Shown here in pieces: positions 1 through 5,349 of a stretch of DNA of 6,964 nt. Every line of letters begins with the position of its first letter. Within the stretch, counting starts at the first letter, position 1. The notes under the pieces were generated by a model. That model ran no database searches and was not told where the DNA came from. It saw only the letters and a list, made by a program, of their open reading frames with translations. Source of the DNA: JBFWRI01 sp050248995 (GTDB lineage Bacteria > Pseudomonadota > Alphaproteobacteria > JAIXQD01); NCBI GenBank assembly GCA_050248995.1, contig JBFWRI010000045.1, forward strand, positions 1 through 6,964, read 5' to 3'. The position numbers and the translations under genes are program-made.

Positions 1-5
1 TTAGC

Positions 6-956
6 CTAGCGGACATATTTCAGCTCTTTATTGTTTTCCATTTCCAGCGCCGGCTTGGTCAGCAGCGGCGTCGGTACATATTCCGTCACCCCGGTCACCT
101 TGCCCGCTGCCGCATCCTGCGCCAGTTCGACGGCGCGCTTGCCCATCAGGTACGGCAGTTGCGCCACATCCGCAGCGATACGGCGGCCGCGCACCGCCTT
201 GCGCGCGTCGGCGATGCCATCAACGCTGACTATGGTAATCTGCCCTGATTTACCGGCCACGCGCACAGCTTCCACCACGCCCATCGTCATCACGTCGCTG
301 ACCGAATAAATCACATCAAGGTCGGGCACGCGCGTCAGCGTGTCGGTCGTGATTGTCATCGCTGCCTGTCGATCCCAGTTGCCGGCCAGCGACGCCACAA
401 TACGCGCTTGCGGCACTTTTTCGCGCAGCACATCCACAAAGCCATCGCGCCGGTTATCGCTGACAATACTGCCCGGCAACCCCTCGATAATCAGGATTTT
501 TGGATCGGACCTGTCCAGGTTCTGCGCAACATAGCGTGCAGCGCGACGGCCGATCTTTACATTGTCCGATCCCACCGAAAACGCCAACGGAACACCAGCA
601 GCCTTCGCATCATCCATGGTCACGTTGCCATCGATGTCGGCTACGATAATCCCGGCGGCATGCGCCTTCTTGTAACATTCAATCCCAACCGCCTTGGTGG
701 CGGCGCCTAGCACAATCACCTTCGGTGCGCGTTCGATGACGGTTTCGCAGATCGCCAGCTGCGCTTCGGGCCGTTGGTCGTCATCGGTATTATAAACCAG
801 CACGTTAATGTCGTTCTTCGCGGCCGTTTCGCGTACGCCCTGGTCGATTACCTTCCAGAAGACATTGCCGCGCCCCTTCAGGATGAAGGCATAATCATCA
901 GCGGCGAACGCGGGCGATACCGACATCATGATGGCGAGTAACAGCAGGTATTTCAT
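6..956 (-). CDS. Periplasmic sugar-binding protein, ribose/RbsB type (ABC transporter receptor)
   Basis: The 316-residue product resembles cluster-B periplasmic binding proteins (Peripla_BP_4, RbsB-like), which capture a sugar or related small solute and deliver it to an ABC permease or a sensor. Residues 1-18 form a signal peptide with a likely cut after AFA. The mature N-lobe opens with a strand and the ligand-loop motif NVFWKVIDQG (31-40). Later landmarks match RbsB: SVSDVMTMGVVEAV (218-231), VSVDG (243-247) and VAQLPYLMG (264-272). I chose the ATG at 956 because AGGGGA lies 5 bases upstream and the signal peptide begins there. A longer reading to 1004 would overlap tyrS and bury the signal. 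The gene lies 16 bases after tyrS and is probably cotranscribed. No permease or ATPase is visible, but the downstream side is cut by the window edge. The ligand is not determinable. Only two cysteines are present (C70, C94). Confidence 0.87.
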   Translation of the reverse strand: MKYLLLLAIMMSVSPAFAADDYAFILKGRGNVFWKVIDQGVRETAAKNDINVLVYNTDDDQRPEAQLAICETVIERAPKVIVLGAATKAVGIECYKKAHAAGIIVADIDGNVTMDDAKAAGVPLAFSVGSDNVKIGRRAARYVAQNLDRSDPKILIIEGLPGSIVSDNRRDGFVDVLREKVPQARIVASLAGNWDRQAAMTITTDTLTRVPDLDVIYSVSDVMTMGVVEAVRVAGKSGQITIVSVDGIADARKAVRGRRIAADVAQLPYLMGKRAVELAQDAAAGKVTGVTEYVPTPLLTKPALEMENNKELKYVR

Positions 957-961
957 GCTTT

Positions 962-967
962 TCCCCT
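962..967 (-). promoter_or_regulatory. Ribosome binding site of the sugar-binding protein gene
   Basis: On the minus strand AGGGGA lies 5 bases before the ATG at 956. It sits in the short gap after the tyrS stop, and it decides between this start and the longer in-frame reading that begins at 1004. Confidence 0.7.
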
Positions 968-972
968 GTTGC

Positions 973-2166
973 TTAAACAACCTCAAAAAATCCGCGCTTG
1001 CCAATTTTGATTTTCACCGGCGCCGGCACTTCCATTTGTGCATCATTGGCAGGTTTGCCGTCGATGGCCACACCGCCTTGCGCGATCAGGCGCTTCAGGT
1101 CGGAATTGCTGGTTTCGGGCATCAGTGCCTTGCATAAATCCAACAGCGTCGGCGTCGCGATAGCGCCAAGACCAAGTTCGCTCAGCGTCTTGCGCTCGTA
1201 ATCCTTGGCGGCAAGGTCGCGGTTCTGCACATTATTGTAAAAGTGCTGGGCAGCCACTTCGGCCGCATCGGCGCCGTGATATTGGCGCACGATGTTATAG
1301 GCAATCGCCTTTTTCACATCCATCGGCTTGGCCTTGATATCGGCCAGATGCGCCTTGCGCTCGTTATCCAGCCAGTCGGTTGCCAGGTGTGTCCATTCTT
1401 CCAGCAGGCTGTCGGGTATGCTCATCGCCTTGCCGTACATGGTTTCGGGCGCCTCGGTGATGCCGATGTAGTTGTTCTTCGACTTCGACATCTTGTCGTT
1501 GCCATCAAGGCCGCGCAGCAGCGGCACTACCATCACGATCTGGCCTTCCTGCCCCCAGCGTTCCTGCAGGTGGCGGCCCATCAGGTTGTTGAACAGCTGG
1601 TCGGTGCCGCCGAATTCGATATCGGCCTTGATGGCAAAGCTGTCATACGCCTGCACCAGCGGATACAGCAGTTCATGCAGGGATACCGGCACATCTTCAG
1701 CCATACGGTTGGCGAAATCCTCGCGCTGCAGAATCTGCGCCGCGGTCGCTTGCGCAGCCAGCTTGATCATGCCAGCGAAATCCAGCTTATTCAGCCATTC
1801 GGAATTGTAGTGGATCTTGGTATGCTTCAGGTCCAGCACTTTGCCGACCTGGTCGAAATACGTCTGCGCGTTCGCCTTGATCTCTTCCGGCGTCAGCGGG
1901 GGGCGCATGCTGTTGCGCCCGGTCGGGTCGCCGATCAGCGATGTTGCGTCACCGATGATGATGGTGACCTGATGGCCGGCTTCCTGAAACTGGCGCAGCT
2001 TACGGAACACGACGGCATGGCCGATGTGTAGGTCGGGCGCGGTCGGGTCGAAACCACACTTCACCACCAGCGGGCGCTTTTCTTTGGCCGCCGTCACCAG
2101 CTTGGCTTTCAACCCGTTCGGGGGAACGATCTCGGCAATACCGTGAGCTAATTCTTCATATGTCAT
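973..2166 (-). CDS. tyrS: Tyrosyl-tRNA synthetase, type 2 (KMSKS subclass)
   Basis: This cytoplasmic class I synthetase attaches tyrosine to tRNA-Tyr using ATP. The 397-residue protein has FDPTAPDLHIGH (39-50, HIGH box at 47-50), IGDATSLIGDPTGR (71-84), the tyrosine pocket region YPLVQAYDS (168-176), GGTDQ (186-190) and DGNDKMSKS (221-229). A C-terminal S4 RNA-binding domain covers about 340-397. The HIGH/KMSKS pattern and length fit the type 2 (TyrZ-like) subfamily rather than the E. coli-like type. The ATG at 2166 was chosen because the protein then begins at the usual distance from the HIGH box. The reading frame stays open to 2292, and another ATG at 2211 is possible, but that extra sequence is not synthetase-like. 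The Shine-Dalgarno (GTGGGA) is weak, and I found no convincing sigma-70 promoter for it in the intergenic region. The sugar-binding protein gene follows 16 bases downstream. Confidence 0.95.
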   Translation of the reverse strand: MTYEELAHGIAEIVPPNGLKAKLVTAAKEKRPLVVKCGFDPTAPDLHIGHAVVFRKLRQFQEAGHQVTIIIGDATSLIGDPTGRNSMRPPLTPEEIKANAQTYFDQVGKVLDLKHTKIHYNSEWLNKLDFAGMIKLAAQATAAQILQREDFANRMAEDVPVSLHELLYPLVQAYDSFAIKADIEFGGTDQLFNNLMGRHLQERWGQEGQIVMVVPLLRGLDGNDKMSKSKNNYIGITEAPETMYGKAMSIPDSLLEEWTHLATDWLDNERKAHLADIKAKPMDVKKAIAYNIVRQYHGADAAEVAAQHFYNNVQNRDLAAKDYERKTLSELGLGAIATPTLLDLCKALMPETSNSDLKRLIAQGGVAIDGKPANDAQMEVPAPVKIKIGKRGFFEVV

Positions 2167-2193
2167 GATGGTTCCCACACTAGACGAATTTTC

Positions 2194-2222
2194 TTGTTTT
2201 CCCACGGGCATCCTGATATACT
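2194..2222 (+). promoter_or_regulatory. Predicted sigma-70-type promoter for rluD-rpoH
   Basis: TTGTTT (2194-2199) and TATACT (2217-2222) are separated by exactly 17 bases. A TG dinucleotide at 2214-2215 gives an extended -10. The -10 matches the consensus at five of six bases and the -35 at only three (TTG). The expected transcription start is near 2229, giving a leader of about 75 bases before the rluD start. This is a pattern match only, and alphaproteobacterial housekeeping promoters vary from this consensus. Confidence 0.5.
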
Positions 2223-2236
2223 TTCCAATTAGGAAA
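2222..2236. repeat. Inverted repeat TTTCC-N5-GGAAA at the predicted rluD start point
   Basis: TTTCC and GGAAA form 5-base arms around AATTA. The repeat overlaps the end of the predicted -10 element and the likely transcription start of rluD. The position suits a repressor site, but no regulator is identifiable and 5-base arms can arise by chance in AT-rich DNA. Confidence 0.35.
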
Positions 2237-2242
2237 TACTGG

Positions 2243-2259
2243 TGTAGGAGCTTCCTACA
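2243..2259. repeat. Perfect inverted repeat TGTAGGA-GCT-TCCTACA between tyrS and rluD
   Basis: Two exact 7-base arms flank a 3-base spacer. The site lies in the divergent intergenic region, just inside the predicted rluD transcript and upstream of tyrS. Its centre is 22 bases (about two helical turns) from the centre of the neighbouring repeat at 2222-2236. As DNA it could bind a dimeric regulator. As RNA the 3-base loop would make a small hairpin in the rluD leader. No U-run follows, so it is not a standard terminator. I do not recognise the motif as the site of a known alphaproteobacterial regulator. Confidence 0.5.
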
Positions 2260-2304
2260 TGCGCAGGTTACGGCTACAGGGGGTTGAATCAACTAACGCA
2301 TTGA

Positions 2305-3282
2305 ATGGAAATGACTAAATCGCGACCATCCCCCCCCTCTGAAGACGCTGTCATCGACCCCTATCTTGATGGCAAGCGGCTTGATCATGCGCTGGCCGCC
2401 CTGTGGCCACAACATACACGTTCGCGCCTGCAGGGTCTGGTGGCCGGAGGACATGTCAGCATCAACAATGCGCCCGCTGCCAAATCGAACCTGAAGGTGA
2501 AGGAAGGCGACGTTATCACGATTATTATCCCGCCGGCGGTTGATGCCACACCCAAGGCACAAAAAATCCCGCTGAATATCGTGTATGAAGACAAAGATAT
2601 TCTGGTTGTCGACAAGCCGGCTGGCATGGTTGTGCACCCGGCCGCTGGCAATTATGACGGCACACTGGTCAACGCGCTGCTGGCGCACTGCAAGGATTTA
2701 AGCGGCATCAACGGCGTGAAGCGTCCGGGCATCGTGCACCGGCTGGATAAGGAAACATCGGGCCTGCTGGTGGCAGCAAAGAACGATGCCGCCCACAATG
2801 GCCTGGCCGAACAGTTTGCCGGCCACAACCTGCGCCGCACCTATCTGGCGGTCGTGCACGGTATGCCGCCTGCCAGCGGCACGGTTGAAACGCTGATTGG
2901 CCGCGACCCGAAAAACCGCCAGCGGCAGGCCGTGGTAACGAAAAACGGCAAGGAAGCGGTGACGCACTTTAAGCGTGAAAAAGTGTTTGCCCCCGATGCC
3001 GCGCTGGTGCGCTGCGAGCTGGAAACCGGCCGCACGCATCAGATAAGGGTGCATATGCAGCACATCGGCTTTCCGCTGGTCGGCGACCCGCTGTATGGCA
3101 AAAAACGCGCGTTGAAAGCGTTGCCCGACGCCATGCGCCACTTTCCGCGGCAGGCCTTGCACGCGGCCGAGATCGCGTTCACCCACCCTGTCAGCGGGAA
3201 GAAGTTGAAGTTTACCAGCGCGTTGCCCGATGACATGCGGGCGTTGATTACGGCCCTTGAAGCACCTACATTAAAGCGATGA
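2305..3282 (+). CDS. rluD: Ribosomal large subunit pseudouridine synthase, RluA/RluD family
   Basis: The protein converts specific uridines in rRNA to pseudouridine. RluD members act on helix 69 of 23S rRNA, but the exact target is inferred here. The 325 residues contain an N-terminal S4 RNA-binding domain (about 20-70), then the catalytic domain. That domain has DKPAGMVVHP (103-112), the active-site motif HRLDKETSG (145-153, catalytic aspartate D148), and the family motif GRTHQIRVHM (242-251) followed by DPLYG. Length and order are normal for the family. An in-frame TGA at 2302-2304 directly precedes the ATG at 2305, so translation must begin at 2305 or at the second ATG at 2311. Neither has a clear Shine-Dalgarno sequence. 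A run of eight C bases (2330-2337) falls in codons 9-11. The stop overlaps the rpoH start as ATGA, implying translational coupling. Assignment to RluD rather than RluA/RluC rests on similarity and on the rpoH neighbour. Confidence 0.92.
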   Translation: MEMTKSRPSPPSEDAVIDPYLDGKRLDHALAALWPQHTRSRLQGLVAGGHVSINNAPAAKSNLKVKEGDVITIIIPPAVDATPKAQKIPLNIVYEDKDILVVDKPAGMVVHPAAGNYDGTLVNALLAHCKDLSGINGVKRPGIVHRLDKETSGLLVAAKNDAAHNGLAEQFAGHNLRRTYLAVVHGMPPASGTVETLIGRDPKNRQRQAVVTKNGKEAVTHFKREKVFAPDAALVRCELETGRTHQIRVHMQHIGFPLVGDPLYGKKRALKALPDAMRHFPRQALHAAEIAFTHPVSGKKLKFTSALPDDMRALITALEAPTLKR

Positions 3283-4193
3283 CAAATTCCCTGCCCGCCC
3301 TGTCGAACGATGCAGGCCTTGCCCAGTATCTTGCCGAAATCCGCAAGTTCCCCGTGCTTAGCGCAGAAGATGAATACATGCACGCGAAAGCGTGGCAGCA
3401 GCACCAGGACCGGGGCGCCGTCCAAATTCTTGTCACTTCGCACCTGCGCCTTGTCGCCAAGATCGCCATGGGATACCGCGGTTACGGCCTGCCGGTTTCC
3501 GACCTGATCGCTGAAGGCAACATCGGCATGATGCAGGCTGTGCGTAAGTTTGATCCTGATAAAGGCTTTCGCCTGTCAACATATGCCATGTGGTGGATCA
3601 AGGCCGCCATTCAGGAATACATCTTGAAGTCGTGGAGCCTTGTGAAAATCGGCACCACCGCCGCGCAGAAGAAACTATTCTTCAACCTGAAGAAGATGAA
3701 GAAGCAGATCGAACTGGCCGAGGGCCGGATGCTGGAAGGCGATCTGACGCCCGCGCAATCGAAAGAAATCGCAACCGCGCTGAACGTGCCGGAACACGAA
3801 GTAGTTGATATGAACCGGCGCCTTGGTGGCGACCGTTCGTTAAACGCGCTGGTGAAATCCGACGCTGATGAGTCGACCGAGTGGCAGGACTGGCTGCCCG
3901 ACGAAACCGCCAATCAGGAAATACAGCTTGGTACCGCGCAGGATTTGCTGAACCGGCAGGAAATGCTGAAGAAGGCGCTGGTGGCGCTGAACCCGCGCGA
4001 GCGGCACATTCTGGCCGAACGGCGGCTGCGCGAACCGCCGACCACGCTGGAAGACCTCTCGCAGCACTACGATATCTCGCGCGAGCGCGTGCGCCAGATC
4101 GAAAACCGTGCCTTTGAAAAGCTGCGCGCCGAAATCGCCAAACAACTGCTGACCACCGATGTCGGCAAGCAGAAGATGCTAACCGACAGCTAA
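3279..4193 (+). CDS. rpoH: Heat-shock sigma factor sigma-32
   Basis: This RNA polymerase sigma factor directs transcription of chaperone and protease genes after heat or envelope stress. The 304-residue protein shows region 1.2/2 from about 12, core-binding and -10-recognition segments (55-124, including LRLVAKIAMGYRGYGLP and TYAMWWIKAAIQEYIL), then the RpoH box QKKLFFNLK (130-138) that marks sigma-32 and not other group members. Region 4.2 carries the helix-turn-helix TLEDLSQHYDISRERVRQIE (256-275), which reads the -35 element. Its wording is alphaproteobacterial in character. The ATG overlaps the rluD stop (ATGA) and has no strong ribosome site of its own, so its translation probably depends on ribosomes finishing rluD. 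Its last 15 bases overlap the convergent membrane-protein gene. Regulation by chaperones and FtsH is known for the family but cannot be seen here. Confidence 0.96.
   Translation: MTNSLPALSNDAGLAQYLAEIRKFPVLSAEDEYMHAKAWQQHQDRGAVQILVTSHLRLVAKIAMGYRGYGLPVSDLIAEGNIGMMQAVRKFDPDKGFRLSTYAMWWIKAAIQEYILKSWSLVKIGTTAAQKKLFFNLKKMKKQIELAEGRMLEGDLTPAQSKEIATALNVPEHEVVDMNRRLGGDRSLNALVKSDADESTEWQDWLPDETANQEIQLGTAQDLLNRQEMLKKALVALNPRERHILAERRLREPPTTLEDLSQHYDISRERVRQIENRAFEKLRAEIAKQLLTTDVGKQKMLTDS
4161..4187. other. Imperfect hairpin across the convergent rpoH and membrane-gene ends
   Basis: GTCGG (4161-4165) pairs with CCGAC (4183-4187). An inner AGC (4168-4170) pairs with GCT (4178-4180), leaving a 2+2 internal loop and a 7-base apical loop. 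It lies inside the rpoH coding end and spans part of the overlap with the convergent gene. Neither strand has a following T-run, so it is at best a weak bidirectional end signal or a chance structure. Confidence 0.25.
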
Positions 4194-4763
4194 TGCCTTA
4201 CGGCGATACATCAACATGGCGAACGTGCCGACATTCATGAAGAACAGTGCGGCCGGAAAAACAAGTGTTGTCAGCGTTGTGTTCGCCATCGCCAGCATTG
4301 TCAACGTGTGCCGGATCATCCCAAGACCGTACATCAACGCCGGCTCCTCATGCGGCTTCAGCCACGATTTGCGCAGCATGGGCCAATAAGCAACAACATC
4401 GATGACCGTCACAATAATAACCGACCATAGGGGGTCGCCCGTCGCCAGCCACACCGGGATTGCCGACAGCGCGATGATAAATGCGACCCAATCGCTGCGT
4501 GTGATGCTTTTTTCGCCCATACGCAGAGCCAGAACAGCCACTATAAGCGATAACAGCGCCGTAACACCACTGACGACAGAACCAACCCCGCCGCCAGCCG
4601 CAAGCTGGCCCGCGAAGGCGATGAACGTCATCAGCGCCCACAGAAACCAAGTGAATACATGTGGTTTGGCAGTCCCGCGATACATCGCCTGTATGTATGG
4701 AATATGCGCATAAATCGACAGCAGCGATGCGATAAGCGCAAATAATTCCTTATACTCGGCCAC
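4179..4763 (-). CDS. Seven-helix membrane protein of unknown function, SWEET/PQ-loop-like layout (paralogue 2)
   Basis: I do not recognise a named family. The 194 residues are almost entirely hydrophobic, with about seven membrane segments near 7-28, 37-56, 61-81, 91-108, 111-130, 140-159 and 165-186. There is no signal peptide. Short polar landmarks are KPHVFTWFLW (33-42), GEKSITRSD (83-91) and YWPMLRKSW (126-134). The first and second halves repeat the pattern Y-x9-KPH (Y23 to H35, Y126 to H138). A 3+1+3 layout with repeated halves recalls SWEET/PQ-loop transporters, but the PQ pair is absent, so transport is only an inference. The start is GTG at 4763, 9 bases after GGAAGG. The next ATG (M27) would remove the first helix. 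It overlaps the upstream paralogue by 14 bases and the convergent rpoH end by 15, and aligns to that paralogue without gaps. Confidence 0.82.
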   Translation of the reverse strand: MAEYKELFALIASLLSIYAHIPYIQAMYRGTAKPHVFTWFLWALMTFIAFAGQLAAGGGVGSVVSGVTALLSLIVAVLALRMGEKSITRSDWVAFIIALSAIPVWLATGDPLWSVIIVTVIDVVAYWPMLRKSWLKPHEEPALMYGLGMIRHTLTMLAMANTTLTTLVFPAALFFMNVGTFAMLMYRRKALAVG

Positions 4764-5349
4764 GTGACAATACCTTCCGCCGCCAGATGAAGTAGATCAT
4801 GCAGCCCCAGTCGCTGGCCATCAGGAATGCAGGATATAGCAGCGTGCTGATCTTCGCATCGGGAACGGCGAACAGGGCAAGGAAGTAGCGCAGACCTGCC
4901 CAGAAGTATGATCCCGGCGGTTCGCCCCACGGATCATTCCACGACTTGCGGATCGTCGGCCAGTAACTAAGGCAATCGACCAGAATGACGCATACCAATG
5001 CCAGGATTGGACTGGATGTCAGCTGCCAGACAACGATTGCTGCCAGCGCGCCGCCAAAAGTGATCTTATCACTGCGCGTGATGTTCTTCTCGCCGACGAA
5101 AACAGCGACAACGGAAATGAACAGACATGTTGCAGCCACTACCGTCAGAACCCATACCGACGGGCCGCCATTCAGCTGGGCCTGTGCTGCCGCACCGATG
5201 CCAGTGACAAGCCCCCACAAGAACCATGAAAAGGCATGCGGACGGGTTTTACGCTGATAGATCGACCACAGATAAGTAATGTAGCGAACAGCCGCCACCA
5301 CAATTGCCAGTCCTGCAAAAATCTCCGTGCGGCTCAGGCCCTCAATCAT
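4750..5349 (-). CDS. Seven-helix membrane protein of unknown function, SWEET/PQ-loop-like layout (paralogue 1)
   Basis: This is the first of two tandem related membrane proteins, 199 residues with about seven predicted helices. Conserved polar patches match its neighbour at a constant offset of three residues: RPHAFSWFLW (36-45), GEKNITRSD (86-94), YWPTIRKSW (129-137) and WRRK (189-192). By hand count about 71 of 194 aligned positions are identical, with no gap needed. An internal spacing Y-x10-P also recurs (Y26/P37 and Y129/P140), though the neighbour's KPH reads RPH in the first half and DPW in the second. I chose the ATG at 5349 because GGAG lies 8 bases upstream. Its first bases overlap the stop of the peptide-binding gene (ATGATTGA), implying coupled translation. 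A longer reading from 5370 would extend further into that gene and has no better ribosome site. The function is unknown; a role in small-solute movement is a guess from layout and neighbours. Confidence 0.82.
   Translation of the reverse strand: MIEGLSRTEIFAGLAIVVAAVRYITYLWSIYQRKTRPHAFSWFLWGLVTGIGAAAQAQLNGGPSVWVLTVVAATCLFISVVAVFVGEKNITRSDKITFGGALAAIVVWQLTSSPILALVCVILVDCLSYWPTIRKSWNDPWGEPPGSYFWAGLRYFLALFAVPDAKISTLLYPAFLMASDWGCMIYFIWRRKVLSRGRV
4773..4778 (-). promoter_or_regulatory. Ribosome binding site deciding the GTG start of membrane paralogue 2
   Basis: GGAAGG on the minus strand lies 9 bases before GTG at 4763, inside the end of the upstream gene. It supports the GTG start, which keeps the first transmembrane helix intact. 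Confidence 0.55.

Noticed and set aside
957..1004. A longer start for the sugar-binding protein within tyrS
   Set aside because: It would add 16 residues before a clean signal peptide, whereas a strong ribosome site precedes the ATG at 956.
1243..2031. A 262-codon open frame on the plus strand opposite tyrS
   Set aside because: It is fully antisense to a certain tyrS gene, its translation shows no domain or normal composition (very rich in H, R, V, L), and it is explained by GC-rich codon shadowing.
2243..2259. The 7-base-arm palindrome as a transcription terminator
   Set aside because: It is not followed by a T-run on either strand and lies upstream of both divergent genes rather than downstream of one.
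2167..2292. An N-terminal extension of tyrS reaching 2292, or a start at the ATG at 2211
   Set aside because: The extra residues do not resemble synthetase sequence and would cover the divergent promoter region. The start at 2166 gives the normal distance to the HIGH motif.
2698..3186. A 162-codon open frame on the minus strand inside rluD
   Set aside because: It is antisense to the conserved catalytic domain of rluD, has no recognisable motif and no supporting ribosome site.
3256..3279. CTTGAA at 3256-3261 as a heat-shock -35 element just before rpoH
   Set aside because: No CCCAT-like -10 occurs at a workable distance, and a start there would fall at or inside the rpoH start codon.
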